Assembly (NCBI RefSeq): GCF_001888185.1
Contig: NZ_CP016364.1
Coordinates: 62,001-126,000 of the forward strand
Origin: Phaeobacter porticola
Lineage (GTDB): Bacteria > Pseudomonadota > Alphaproteobacteria > Rhodobacterales > Rhodobacteraceae
Direction: 5' to 3'
DNA: 64,000 bases
Within the stretch, counting starts at the first letter, position 1, and each line of letters opens with the position of its first letter. Position numbers and translations under genes: made by a program. A model generated the notes under the pieces. The model did not search any database. It saw only the letters and a list, made by a program, of their open reading frames with translations, and was not told the origin of the DNA. Shown here in pieces: positions 17,110 through 24,995 of the stretch.

Positions 17110-18594
17110 ATGACGTATATTCTGGCGATAGATCAGGGCACAACCTCGACCAGAGCGATCCTGTTTGATGACAGGATGCAGGCGCAGGGCTCGGCTCAGC
17201 AGGAGTTTACCCAGCATTTTCCGCAGGCGGGCTGGGTGGAGCATGACCCGGAAGACCTCTGGTCCACAACGCTGGATGTCTGCCGCAAGGTGATGGCAGA
17301 GCAGGGCGTTACGGCGGCGGATATTGCCGGGATCGGCATCACCAACCAGCGCGAAACCACGGTGGTCTGGGATCGTCACAGCGGCAAGCCGATCCACAAT
17401 GCGATTGTCTGGCAGGACCGCCGCACCAGCGCCATCTGCGAAGAGATGCGGGCGGCAGGACATGAGGACAGCGTGCGGCAGAAAACCGGGCTGCTGCTGG
17501 ATCCCTATTTCTCGGGCACCAAGTTGAAATGGATTCTGGACACCGTGCCGGATGCACGCGCGCAGGCTGAGGCCGGGGATCTGCTGTTTGGCACTGTCGA
17601 CAGTTTCCTGATCTGGCGCCTTACGGGTGGTGCGTCGCATGTGACCGATGCCACCAATGCTGCGCGGACGCTGATGTATGACATTCGCAAGGGTCGTTGG
17701 AGCAGCGAGATCTGTGGTTTCCTTGGCGTGCCGCGCGGAATGCTGCCCGAGGTGAAGGATTGCGCCGCCGATTTTGGCACCACCAAAGGTGAATTTCTTG
17801 GTGGTGAAATTGCCATTCTGGGCGTTGCTGGCGATCAGCAGGCGGCCACCATCGGACAGGCCTGTTTCCAGCCGGGTATGATGAAATCGACCTATGGCAC
17901 GGGCTGTTTCGCGCTGCTGAACACCGGTGATACGCCGGTTGTGTCCCAAAACCGGATGCTGACCACCATCGCCTATCAGCTGGACGGCGCGCCGACCTAT
18001 GCGCTGGAGGGCTCGATCTTTATCGCCGGTGCGGCGGTGCAATGGCTGCGGGACGGCTTGGGCATTATCGGCTCAGCCCAGGAAAGCGGTGCCCTGGCGC
18101 GCAATGCGGATCCCGGTCAGGACGTTATTCTGGTGCCGGCCTTTACCGGTCTTGGTGCGCCTTATTGGAAACCCGATTGCCGGGGCGGCATGTTTGGCCT
18201 GACCCGCAGTTCTGGACCGGCGGAATTTGCACGCGCAGCACTGCAAAGCGTGGCCTATCAGACCCGTGACCTGTGGGAGGCGATGCGGGCGGATTGGCAA
18301 GGCGAGAGTCTGGTCACCCTGCGGGTGGATGGCGGCATGAGTGCCAGCAATTGGACCATGCAGAGCCTGGCGGATCTCCTTGGGGCGGCAGTGGATCGTC
18401 CGGTGATGCAGGAAACCACCGCGTTGGGTGCGGCCTGGCTGGCGGGGATGCGGGCGGGGGTCTACCCGGATCAGGCGGGCTTTGCCGCGACCTGGGCGCT
18501 GGACCAGCAGTTCACCCCGGAGATGGACGAAGACCGACGCAGCGCCGCCTATGCGCGCTGGAAGCGTGCGGTAGACGCGGTGATCGGGGGCTGA
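17110..18594 (+). CDS. glpK: Glycerol kinase GlpK
   Basis: Phosphorylates glycerol to sn-glycerol 3-phosphate with ATP. The 494-residue FGGY-family kinase has the ATP-binding start [17 protein letters not shown], the substrate segment [18 protein letters not shown], and the FGGY signatures [10 protein letters not shown] and [26 protein letters not shown] ribosome site precedes the ATG. No glpD, glpF or glycerol transporter is adjacent, which is unusual since these genes often cluster. It follows panC by 67 bases and could be read from the same transcript or from its own promoter. A textbook terminator lies downstream. Confidence 0.96.
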   Translation: MTYILAIDQGTTSTRAILFDDRMQAQGSAQQEFTQHFPQAGWVEHDPEDLWSTTLDVCRKVMAEQGVTAADIAGIGITNQRETTVVWDRHSGKPIHNAIVWQDRRTSAICEEMRAAGHEDSVRQKTGLLLDPYFSGTKLKWILDTVPDARAQAEAGDLLFGTVDSFLIWRLTGGASHVTDATNAARTLMYDIRKGRWSSEICGFLGVPRGMLPEVKDCAADFGTTKGEFLGGEIAILGVAGDQQAATIGQACFQPGMMKSTYGTGCFALLNTGDTPVVSQNRMLTTIAYQLDGAPTYALEGSIFIAGAAVQWLRDGLGIIGSAQESGALARNADPGQDVILVPAFTGLGAPYWKPDCRGGMFGLTRSSGPAEFARAALQSVAYQTRDLWEAMRADWQGESLVTLRVDGGMSASNWTMQSLADLLGAAVDRPVMQETTALGAAWLAGMRAGVYPDQAGFAATWALDQQFTPEMDEDRRSAAYARWKRAVDAVIGG

Positions 18595-18603
18595 GGCGTG
18601 GCC

Positions 18604-18647
18604 GCAGGCGGGCGCTCCCGCCTGCTCCGTCACAGTCGTGGACTGTG
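18604..18647. repeat. Two hairpins just after glpK
   Basis: Two small perfect inverted repeats precede the main terminator. One is GCAGGCGGG-CGCT-CCCGCCTGC at 18604-18625. The other is CACAGTC-GTG-GACTGTG at 18631-18647. Neither is followed by a T-run. They probably shape the 3' end of the glpK mRNA. Confidence 0.5.
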
Positions 18648-18666
18648 CCTGCACAGTTGGGGGTGG

Positions 18667-18694
18667 CGCCGCGCGATGCGCGGCGTTTTCTTTT
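18667..18694 (+). terminator. Strong rho-independent terminator of glpK
   Basis: An 8-bp all-GC stem (CGCCGCGC, loop GAT, GCGCGGCG) at 18667-18685 followed by TTTTCTTTT. It lies about 70 bases after the glpK stop. Confidence 0.88.
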
Positions 18695-18705
18695 GCTGAG
18701 AAGCG

Positions 18706-18731
18706 GTTTGCGGGCAGGCCTGCCCGCAAAC
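18706..18731. repeat. 26-bp perfect palindrome between glpK and the monooxygenase gene
   Basis: A 13+13 perfect palindrome without a central spacer; each half reads GTTTGCGGGCAGG in its own direction. It lies after the glpK terminator and downstream of the convergent monooxygenase gene. Its function is unknown. The possibilities are a protein-binding site (dimeric regulator or nucleoid protein) or a cruciform/3'-end element. A further short hairpin (GGCGGC-TGT-GCCGCC, 18793-18807) lies just after it. Confidence 0.6.
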
Positions 18732-18836
18732 GCGCCATATCGATGGTGATGGCGCCGATCCGCGCCTCAAGGGTGACCCGTGCCTGTGGCACGGCGGCTG
18801 TGCCGCCCTTGACCCACGGCGCGGCGCCCGGTCGCC

Positions 18837-20093
18837 TCAGTTGATGCGGGTGCCTGCTGGTATGGTGCGGGGGCGGGCGTTCAGCTCCTCGATCGAGAAA
18901 CCGGCGATGGATTTGTATTTTGCCGCATGGGCCGCAAGGTCCGCCTGCGGGATTACGTCGCCGATATTGCTGAAATCACCACCACAGAGGTCTTCGACCT
19001 GTTGCAGCACGCCGTCCGGACCACCGCCTGCGCGATTGGCCAGAGCGACGGCTGTTGTCACCGGGCGGACAGCCGCCTCATAGGCGTTGAGGGCCTGGGG
19101 GGGGATGCCATGGGCCAGCATCTGCGCGCCAATGATGCGGGCGTCGACAATGGCTTGGCTGGCGCCGTTGGAGCCGACGGGATAGGTTGGATGGGCGGCG
19201 TCCCCCATCAGGCTGACAGGCCCATCCTGCCAGCGGGGCAGAGGATCGCGGTCCACCATCGGGTATTCATAGACGGTTTCGGCCCCTTTGATCAGCGCGG
19301 GGACATCAATCCAGTCGAAATGCCAATTGGCAAAATCCGGCAGGAAGTTACTGATGTCCGCCGCTCGGTTCCAGCTTTCGCGTTTCCAGGGGGCGGATGG
19401 GTCGAATAGTTTTTCCGCAATCCAGTTGATTGTGGCGCTGCCATCGGCCTCCGGCGTGCTGATGGGATAGGCGACGAGGCGCAGTTGGTCGTGACCGATC
19501 ATCGCCATCGCCGCGCCCCCATGAAAGGCAGGCGCGCGAGTGGTGGCGCGCCACAGGATGCGCCCATTCCAGATCGGTGCGCCCTCATCCGGATACATCT
19601 GGGCGCGGATGGCGGAATGGATCCCATCAGCGGCGATCAGCAGATCACCACGGGCGGTGCGGCTATTCTCCAGATGCAGGCAGACGCCCTGATCCGAGGT
19701 GTCGTAGCCGGTGGCGCGCGCGCCGGTGGTCAGGACGCTGCTGCCTGCGCGCTGGAGGAGCGCGTGGTAGAGCATCATCTGCAACGCGCCGCGATGGACG
19801 GAAAACTGTGGCCAACGGTAGCCTGCAGCCTCACCGCGCGGCTCCTCCCAGATGGTCTTGCCGAGCTTGGAGTAAAAGCCCAGTTGCCGGGTGCGCACAC
19901 CGATGGCGGAGAGTTCGGCCTCAAGCCCCAGATCAAAGAGTTCGCGCACCGCATTGGGTTGCAGATTGATGCCGACACCCATCGGCTTCAGCGTCTCGGT
20001 GGCCTCATAGATGTGAAACGGCACGCCCAATTCGTGCAGGGTGAGGCCAAGCGTCAGCCCGGCGATCCCTGCGCCTGCAATCATCACCGTCAT
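18837..20093 (-). CDS. FAD-dependent aromatic-ring-type monooxygenase (flavin-dependent oxidoreductase)
   Basis: A 418-residue class A flavoprotein monooxygenase of the salicylate/3-hydroxybenzoate hydroxylase or PhzS type. The N-terminal dinucleotide fold reads MIAGAGIAGLTLGLTLHELG, followed by the acidic ribose-binding residue in YEATE. The DG motif is in AADGIHSAIR, and the second FAD motif in SLMGDAAHPTYPVGSNGAS. Such enzymes hydroxylate aromatic or heteroaromatic substrates with NAD(P)H and oxygen. The gene stands alone, with no ring-cleavage or regulator genes adjacent, so the substrate cannot be inferred. The 100-bp region upstream separates it from idi and shows no clear structure. 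Confidence 0.87.
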   Translation of the reverse strand: MTVMIAGAGIAGLTLGLTLHELGVPFHIYEATETLKPMGVGINLQPNAVRELFDLGLEAELSAIGVRTRQLGFYSKLGKTIWEEPRGEAAGYRWPQFSVHRGALQMMLYHALLQRAGSSVLTTGARATGYDTSDQGVCLHLENSRTARGDLLIAADGIHSAIRAQMYPDEGAPIWNGRILWRATTRAPAFHGGAAMAMIGHDQLRLVAYPISTPEADGSATINWIAEKLFDPSAPWKRESWNRAADISNFLPDFANWHFDWIDVPALIKGAETVYEYPMVDRDPLPRWQDGPVSLMGDAAHPTYPVGSNGASQAIVDARIIGAQMLAHGIPPQALNAYEAAVRPVTTAVALANRAGGGPDGVLQQVEDLCGGDFSNIGDVIPQADLAAHAAKYKSIAGFSIEELNARPRTIPAGTRIN

Positions 20094-20193
20094 CTGGCTC
20101 TCCCACTTCCTGCGCGCTTTGCGGCATTAGAACCATGGCGCGAGAGGCAGAACAAGATGGGTAAATGCCGCGGTTAGAGCCGAATACGCGCGG

Positions 20194-20742
20194 CTATCCA
20201 TCCTCGCTGCTGCCGAGGCTGAGGTCAGGACCAAAGATCACGTCGGAGTAGCTGTTGAGATAGATCTTGAGCCAGGGGGTAAAGCGATCCGGGTGGCGCT
20301 GCACCTCGGCCAGAAGGTCGTGATAGTCGACCCAGCGGGTCTCCATCACCTCTTCCGGGTTGGGCGCGAGATCCGGCACGCGGTGCGCATGGGCGAGAAA
20401 GACATCCACCACCTCGTGTTCGATCAGCCCGTTGCCGACATCGGCGCGGTATTCCAGATGGTGGCGGAACTCAGGATAAAGCCCGGTGATGCCGAGTTCC
20501 TCTTCCATGCGACGGACCGCGCAGGCCGAGGAGGCCTCGTCCCATTGCGGGTGGGTGCAGCAGGTGTTCGCCCAGAGCCCGGGGGTGTGATATTTGCCAA
20601 GCGCGCGGCGTTGCATCAGGATTTCGCCGCCTTTCACCACAAAGACCGAGACGGCCTTGTGCTTCAGCCCCTGTTCATGGGCGGCCAGCTTATCAACCGG
20701 CGTCAGGGTGCCATTCACCCAAGCGGGAATCTTGTGGGTCAT
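20194..20742 (-). CDS. idi: Isopentenyl-diphosphate delta-isomerase, type I
   Basis: Interconverts IPP and DMAPP for carotenoid, quinone and bacteriochlorophyll side-chain synthesis. The 182-residue length fits bacterial type I Idi. The active-site cysteine lies in WANTCCTHPQW, the Nudix-like helix reads AVRRMEEELGI, and the second conserved acidic site is NPEEVMETRW. The ATG at 20742 begins the conserved MTHKIPAWVNG region; an upstream in-frame extension to 20784 lacks family sequence. No other isoprenoid gene is adjacent. The 258-bp space upstream (20743-21000) contains the cytochrome terminator and otherwise no gene that I can see. Confidence 0.95.
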   Translation of the reverse strand: MTHKIPAWVNGTLTPVDKLAAHEQGLKHKAVSVFVVKGGEILMQRRALGKYHTPGLWANTCCTHPQWDEASSACAVRRMEEELGITGLYPEFRHHLEYRADVGNGLIEHEVVDVFLAHAHRVPDLAPNPEEVMETRWVDYHDLLAEVQRHPDRFTPWLKIYLNSYSDVIFGPDLSLGSSEDG

Positions 20743-20946
20743 TGCAGGAACTCGCAAGGATTGAGCAAGGGGGCGGGCGGCCAAGCCACTGGGCCGGGCG
20801 CACTGGATCGGGCAGATATGGTGGTCATCAGGTGGAGATCAATCCCACAAATGAGGCTGCCCGGATCGGCGGGTGAGTGGATGCAGGGGCAAAAGGCCTG
20901 CGCGGGACGGTCAATATCGTAGAGACATATGAAAATCAATTGTGCG

Positions 20947-20976
20947 AAAAGCCGCGGCCGGGGGCGCGCGGCTTTT
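20947..20976 (-). terminator. Terminator downstream of the cytochrome c gene
   Basis: Arms AAAAGCCGCG (20947-20956) and CGCGGCTTTT (20967-20976) form a perfect 10-bp stem with a 10-base GC-rich loop. The T-run is part of the stem in both directions, so it can act bidirectionally. It lies 24 bases past the cytochrome stop codon. Confidence 0.8.
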
Positions 20977-21000
20977 GCCAGTTTGTCTGCCGACCAAGGA

Positions 21001-21465
21001 TCAGTTGGTTGCGGTCTCTTCCGTGGTGGCTTCGGCTTCTGCTTCGGCGGCATCCGCAGGGCCATGCATTGCAAGGAACGCGTAGATATCTTCCGCGCCT
21101 TTCTTCAGGCGGAAGGACATTTTGGACTTGGCTTTCTTGTCGCCGAGATAGTCGCGCAAGAAGGCTTTGGGGTCGGCGGTATAGGCGGTGAAGGAGGCTT
21201 CGTCCCAGGCCAGGCCTGCTTCGCCCGCGGCGACCATGTCCTTGCCGTATTTGTAGCCCTCATAGGTGCCGGCAGTGCGGCCGACGACGCCCCAGAGGTT
21301 CGGGCCGGTCTTGCCACCCTTGATGATCACATCACCGCTGTCGGAGACAACCATGTGGCAGGATTTGCATTTGTTGAAGCCCTTTTCGCCCTTGTCGGCA
21401 TCGCCTTCGGCAAAGGCAGGGGCCGCAATCAGGCCCAGGGCTGCTACAGCAGTCAGAAGTTTCAT
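21001..21465 (-). CDS. Periplasmic class-I cytochrome c (c550/c2-like)
   Basis: A 154-residue soluble cytochrome. A signal peptide (about 1-19, ending APAFA) is followed by the mature protein with the heme c site CKSCH (33-37). The axial histidine is H37 and the sixth ligand is M116 in KSKMSF. The loop TGPNLWGVVGR and the -YKYGKDM- region are typical of the c2/c550 group that carries electrons from the bc1 complex to oxidases or reductases. The last ~20 residues are an Ala/Glu/Thr-rich acidic tail, like the one on Paracoccus cytochrome c550. The upstream 153 bp (21466-21618) hold no gene; a TACAAT on the minus strand at 21576-21581 could be the -10 box. Confidence 0.93.
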   Translation of the reverse strand: MKLLTAVAALGLIAAPAFAEGDADKGEKGFNKCKSCHMVVSDSGDVIIKGGKTGPNLWGVVGRTAGTYEGYKYGKDMVAAGEAGLAWDEASFTAYTADPKAFLRDYLGDKKAKSKMSFRLKKGAEDIYAFLAMHGPADAAEAEAEATTEETATN

Positions 21466-21618
21466 TTCGCTTGCTCCAATATTGAGTTGGCTTGGTCAAT
21501 ACGCGCGTGATGCGGCGCAGAGTCAAACGGGCGTTTTGCCGCGTCCGCTGTCTGTTATGCGCTCAGCCCGACCAATTGTATCTGATCTGCTTCAAGTCAA
21601 GGTGGTGGCACCGAGGGG

Positions 21619-22656
21619 TCAACTTTTCTGCCAGCAAGGCAGCAGGTCGCCCGGTTCGGGACAGGCCAGGGCGGCGGCGCGGGCGATGGCGCGGCTGAGG
21701 CAGAGGGCCGCAGCGTGGCCGATTTCGCCAAGATCAGCGCCGAGTTCGCCACCTGTGGTGGCCGCACCCGGATCGCCGGTGCTGACGGCAAAGACGAGAT
21801 CGCCGTCGCCGGGGGAATGGGCCGGAACGATCGCCCGCCCGATCCCGTCATGGGCGGCAATGGCAAGACGCTGGCATTGTGATTTCGTCAAAGGCGCATC
21901 GGTGGCGACAATGGCGATGGTGGTGTTGCTGCCCTCAGCCGGGATCGCGGCATCAGCGGCCAGTTTCTGCATTGAGGCGAGTTTCAGGCTGGGGGCGGGG
22001 GTGGTGAACCCTGAGGCCGGGTCCACACCCGCACCGCCAAATTCGCCGTTGATCTCAAAAGGGGCGGCCCAGAAATGACGATCCCCCGGCGTGGTGACAG
22101 AGCCAAGCGGATTGGCCGCCACCAGGGCGCCCACCGTGGTGCCATCCGGCAGCACAAAGGAGGCCGACCCAAGCCCGCCCTTCACCCGCGCGGCGAGGGC
22201 GCCGGTGCCCGCCCCGGCAGTGCCGAGGGCGAACTGGCGGTCTGCGGCCATATAGGCGGCGCGGCCGAGGGCAGAATAAGGGTTTTCTGCCCAAGCCTTG
22301 TCACCGCCGTTCAGGAGATCAAAGAGGATGGCGCCCGGCACGATAGGCACACGGGCTGGTCCCACTGCAAAGCCGCGCCCGGCGGCGTGCAATCCGGCCA
22401 CAACGCCGGAGCAGGCGTCAAGCCCGAAGGCCGAACCGCCAGACAACACCAGCGCATCAATCTGGGCGACGGATTTGTCCGGTGCCAGCAAATCGGTTTC
22501 GCGTGTCCCCGGCGCGCCGCCCATGACATGTACCCCGGCGGTGAAGGGCTGATCTGCAGTCAGCACGGTGGTGCCGGATTTCAGCTGCCGGTCCTCGGCG
22601 TTGCCGACCTTGAGGCCGGGCACATCGGTGATCAGGTTCAGGGGGCCGGGGTGCAT
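21619..22656 (-). CDS. P1 (DmpA/S58) family peptidase
   Basis: A self-processing N-terminal-nucleophile-like peptidase of 345 residues. The family's cleavage site is visible as EGSNTTIAIVATDAP, so autoproteolysis would occur between G242 and S243 and free S243 as the nucleophile. Other motifs are LITDVPGLKVGNAED at the N-terminus, VLSGGSAFGLDACSGV (70-85) and GGLGSAS. Relatives include L-aminopeptidase/D-amidase DmpA and beta-peptidyl aminopeptidases. There is no signal peptide, so it should act in the cytoplasm. The gene stands alone; its natural peptide substrate is unknown. Confidence 0.92.
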   Translation of the reverse strand: MHPGPLNLITDVPGLKVGNAEDRQLKSGTTVLTADQPFTAGVHVMGGAPGTRETDLLAPDKSVAQIDALVLSGGSAFGLDACSGVVAGLHAAGRGFAVGPARVPIVPGAILFDLLNGGDKAWAENPYSALGRAAYMAADRQFALGTAGAGTGALAARVKGGLGSASFVLPDGTTVGALVAANPLGSVTTPGDRHFWAAPFEINGEFGGAGVDPASGFTTPAPSLKLASMQKLAADAAIPAEGSNTTIAIVATDAPLTKSQCQRLAIAAHDGIGRAIVPAHSPGDGDLVFAVSTGDPGAATTGGELGADLGEIGHAAALCLSRAIARAAALACPEPGDLLPCWQKS

Positions 22657-22717
22657 GGGGTGTGTCCTTTGTCGTTGGCTCTGTGAGGGCCTGTAGCAGG
22701 GGCGCGCTGGCGCGCGC

Positions 22718-22750
22718 GGCCTCTGGCGGGAGTATTTGGGGAAAGATGAC
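22718..22750. repeat. Candidate roseobacter intergenic repeat unit
   Basis: The stretch contains GGCGGGAGTATTTGGGG and AAAGATGA. From general familiarity, very similar strings (…GGAGTATTT…GAAAGATGA…) recur at gene ends in many Rhodobacteraceae genomes. Only this copy is evident here, so the call rests on recall rather than on repeats in the window. Confidence 0.35.
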
Positions 22751-22778
22751 GGGCCGGCCGGACGCCACAGGGAGGCCG

Positions 22779-23540
22779 TCAGATGCAGCGGCCGCCGTCA
22801 ACCTCAAGCGCGACGCCGGTGACCATGCTGGCCTCATCCGAACAGAGATAGCAGGCGGCATTTCCCATATCTTCGGGCGTGGAGAAGCGACCGATAGGGA
22901 TGGTGGAGAGGAATTTCGCACGGGTTTCCGGCGTATCCTCCCCCATGAAGGTTTTCAGCAACGGGGTTTCGCCCGCCACCGGATTGATCGCATTGACGCG
23001 CACCCCTGCGGGGGCGAGTTCCACTGCCATGGTGCGGGTGGCGGTGATCATCCAGCCCTTGGAGGCATTGTACCAGTTGAGGTTCGGACGCGGCGATATC
23101 CCGGCTGTGGACGCCACATTGAGGATCGCGCCGGACTGGCAGGATTTCATATGCGGCACCAGCGCGCGGGCGGTCAGGTAGACAGATTTCATATTCACCG
23201 CAAAGACCCGGTCGAAGTCCTCCTCGCTCACATCTTCGAGCGGGGTGGGCAGATGGCTGACGCCGGCGTTGTTCACCAGAATATCCACCTGACCAAAGTG
23301 ATTGAGTGCGGCCTGCGCCATTTGATCGACCGAGGCGCGGTCAGAGACATCGACGGTCTGGGCGATGGCCCGGTCGGATCCATAGGTTTCGCAGGCCCCG
23401 GACGCAGCTGCAGCAGCGGCGTCGCCGTTGATATCCGCGATCATTACCCGCGCGCCTTCCGTCAGGAATTTGGTGACGATCCCGGCGCCAAAGCCCGAGG
23501 CCCCGCCGGTAATAATGGCGCATTTCCCTGCCAGCCGCAT
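22779..23540 (-). CDS. SDR-family NAD(P)-dependent oxidoreductase
   Basis: A classical short-chain dehydrogenase of 253 residues. The cofactor site TGGASGFG (11-18) with an acidic residue at the end of beta-2 (IADING, D36) favours NAD(H). The NNAG motif is at 90-93. The catalytic residues are S144, Y157 and K161 (YNASK). The ending PEDMGNAACYLCSDEASMVTGVALEVDGGRCI (shown by its parts PEDMGNAACYL and GVALEVDGG) is typical of 3-oxoacyl-ACP reductase- or glucose-dehydrogenase-like SDRs. No pathway partner lies alongside, so the substrate is undetermined. Confidence 0.9.
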   Translation of the reverse strand: MRLAGKCAIITGGASGFGAGIVTKFLTEGARVMIADINGDAAAAAASGACETYGSDRAIAQTVDVSDRASVDQMAQAALNHFGQVDILVNNAGVSHLPTPLEDVSEEDFDRVFAVNMKSVYLTARALVPHMKSCQSGAILNVASTAGISPRPNLNWYNASKGWMITATRTMAVELAPAGVRVNAINPVAGETPLLKTFMGEDTPETRAKFLSTIPIGRFSTPEDMGNAACYLCSDEASMVTGVALEVDGGRCI

Positions 23541-23606
23541 ATGCTCTCTCCCCGATTGACTTTGCGGCAGCTTGGCCGAGAGCGGGGGTCAGTGCAATCG
23601 CCTGTC

Positions 23607-24026
23607 TTAATCTGGGTCGATCTTACCGCGCGTCGCTTTGACATCACTGCGCTGGCGTTTGGCATCAAGGCGGCGACGCACTGAACCGCGTGTGGGCTTG
23701 GTGGCGATGCGGCGTTTGGGGACAACCAGAGCCTGGCGGATCAGCTCGGCCAGCCGGTCGCGCACCAGCTCGCGGTTGCGCTGCTGCGAGCGGGTTTCGT
23801 CACATTGCAGGATGATCGCACCGTCCTTGGTCCAGCGACGGCCGGCCAATCGCTTGAGCCGGGATTTTACGGCCGGAGTCAGGGCGGGCGAGCGTGCTGC
23901 CTCGAATCGCAGTTCAACGGCTGAGGATACTTTGTTGACGTTCTGCCCTCCGGGCCCGGAGGCGCGCATGAAGCTTTCGGTCAATTCCCAATCCTGAAGG
24001 GCAATGGTGTCGGTGATACGCAACAT
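23607..24026 (-). CDS. arfB: Alternative ribosome-rescue factor ArfB (class-I release-factor-like peptidyl-tRNA hydrolase)
   Basis: ArfB (YaeJ) frees ribosomes stalled on mRNAs without a stop codon by hydrolysing the peptidyl-tRNA. The 139-residue protein keeps the GGQ loop (ASGPGGQNVNKV, G26-G27-Q28) and lacks the codon-recognition domains of RF1 and RF2. It ends in the basic tail (RRRLDAKRQRSDVKATRGK) that enters the empty mRNA channel. I chose the ATG at 24026, which gives the conserved MLRITDTIAL start; a Met four codons upstream is also possible. A compact transcript-like unit with its own terminator lies just upstream (24106-24290). Confidence 0.93.
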   Translation of the reverse strand: MLRITDTIALQDWELTESFMRASGPGGQNVNKVSSAVELRFEAARSPALTPAVKSRLKRLAGRRWTKDGAIILQCDETRSQQRNRELVRDRLAELIRQALVVPKRRIATKPTRGSVRRRLDAKRQRSDVKATRGKIDPD

Positions 24027-24105
24027 GGGGCGGACCATACTGCGGGGATTGGCCAAGGTCCAAGCGAAAGCCGGGGTCGGGCTGGGCACTGTGGACTGCG
24101 TGTCA

Positions 24106-24140
24106 CGCAAAAAGGGCCGCCCCTAGCGAGGCGGCCCTTT
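24106..24140 (-). terminator. Rho-independent terminator of a short unit upstream of arfB
   Basis: An 11-bp perfect stem (AAAGGGCCGCC at 24111-24121, its complement at 24130-24140) with an eight-base loop. Read on the minus strand, the stem ends in CCCTTTTTGCG. It lies 85 bases ahead of the arfB start and so would end a transcript that begins further upstream. Confidence 0.8.
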
Positions 24141-24167
24141 CCGAAAGTTTGTAAGAGCAAAGGCAGG

Positions 24168-24248
24168 TTAGGGTCCGAGACCCAGCCGGATGGCTGCTGC
24201 CAGAGAGGGCTGCCTCAGAGGCCCGCCGCTCCGGTTGTTGCTACGCAT
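24168..24248 (-). CDS. Candidate 26-residue small ORF
   Basis: An ATG frame encoding 26 residues (begins MRSNNRSGGP, ends IRLGLGP), rich in Arg, Leu, Gly and Pro. GGAG lies only two bases before the ATG, which is too close. It overlaps, in another frame, an 18-codon GTG frame (24215-24271) that has the ideal ribosome site, so re-initiation or coupling is possible. A GGGTC-TCG-GACCC hairpin covers its last codons, and a terminator follows 27 bases later. I recognise no family. It may be a leader peptide, a small protein or simply part of an sRNA. Confidence 0.3.
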   Translation of the reverse strand: MRSNNRSGGPLRQPSLAAAIRLGLGP

Positions 24249-24271
24249 TGCTCCAATACCTTTCTGGACAC
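24215..24271 (-). CDS. Candidate 18-residue small ORF with a perfect extended Shine-Dalgarno
   Basis: A GTG start at 24271, seven bases after AGGAGG, encodes MSRKVLEQCVATTGAAGL. The ribosome site is extraordinary: the 12 bases AGGAGGTGATCC (24284-24273) are fully complementary to the 3' end of 16S rRNA. No homologue is known to me. The stop falls inside the 26-codon frame above. The unit lies between the transporter stop (24356) and the terminator at 24106-24140; the remainder of the 329-bp gap upstream of arfB contains nothing else that I can identify. Confidence 0.35.
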   Translation of the reverse strand: MSRKVLEQCVATTGAAGL

Positions 24272-24355
24272 TGGATCACCTCCTTTTCTCTTTGTTTCCG
24301 TTACTCAGGATGGTGGCACGGAACGGAAGGATCTCCAAATAAAAAAAGCAAAGTG

Positions 24356-24988
24356 TCAGTTTGCGGTAGCCTTGGCGCGTGTCAAACGGGCCACAATCAG
24401 GCGGAAGGGGATCAGGGCCAGGAGTGCCAGACCGACCTTAACGCCCCAATCCGCAACGGCGAGCGAGACCCAGAGCGGGGCCACGGGACCGGTGCCAAGG
24501 ATCGGCAGCATCTCACCGGCCCAGCTGACGTCATTGCTGGGTTCCAGCCAGACCAGAGCGCCGGAAAACGCGATGCTGAAGAACAGCGCGGTATCGACGG
24601 AGGCACCAATCAGGGTGGAGGCCAGCGGCGCGCGCCACCAGGCGCCATTGCGCAGGGCGGCAAAGATCGAGACATCCAGCAGCTGTGCGGTGAGAAACGC
24701 GAGACCGGACGCAACGGCGATCCGCAGGGTCACGAGCGGGCCGAATTCGCCCATGATCTGCGTGCCGATCAGCGAGCAGATGACGCCGACGACAAAACCG
24801 GCCAGAACCACCCGGCGGGCGGGGCCGGTGCCATAGACGCGGTTGGTCACGTCAGTGACGAGAAAGGCGATGGGGTAGGTGAAGGCACCCCAGGTCAGCC
24901 ATTGGCCGAACAGAAATTGCACCAGGATGTTGGAGGCCACGACAATGGCGGCCATGGCAAGAATGCCAGGTAGATAAGAGCGTGTCAT
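24356..24988 (-). CDS. Queuosine precursor transporter (VUT family, YhhQ-like, COG1738)
   Basis: A 210-residue inner-membrane protein with about six hydrophobic segments. The family landmarks are LTWGAFTYPIAFLVTDVTN (near 31-49), the region after VYGTGPARRVV and LIGASVDTALFF. Members import preQ0/preQ1, bases used to build queuosine in tRNA. The ATG at 24988 has a weak ribosome site (CGGAC, seven bases upstream), and that site overlaps the 3' strand of a predicted preQ1-I pseudoknot (24996-25027). Ligand-controlled translation is therefore expected. No queuosine synthesis genes (queCDEF) are in the window. Confidence 0.93.
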   Translation of the reverse strand: MTRSYLPGILAMAAIVVASNILVQFLFGQWLTWGAFTYPIAFLVTDVTNRVYGTGPARRVVLAGFVVGVICSLIGTQIMGEFGPLVTLRIAVASGLAFLTAQLLDVSIFAALRNGAWWRAPLASTLIGASVDTALFFSIAFSGALVWLEPSNDVSWAGEMLPILGTGPVAPLWVSLAVADWGVKVGLALLALIPFRLIVARLTRAKATAN

Positions 24989-24995
24989 TTTGCAG

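Noticed and set aside
21576-21601. TTGACT and TACAAT on the minus strand upstream of the cytochrome gene as a sigma-70 promoter
   Set aside because: The two boxes are only 14 bases apart, too short for a standard promoter; only the -10-like box is mentioned, as a possibility.
24271-24287. Plus-strand match to the 3' end of 16S rRNA (CTGGATCACCTCCTTT)
   Set aside because: Only the terminal ~16 bases match and no upstream rRNA sequence is present. It is the complement of a perfect Shine-Dalgarno on the minus strand, not an rRNA fragment.
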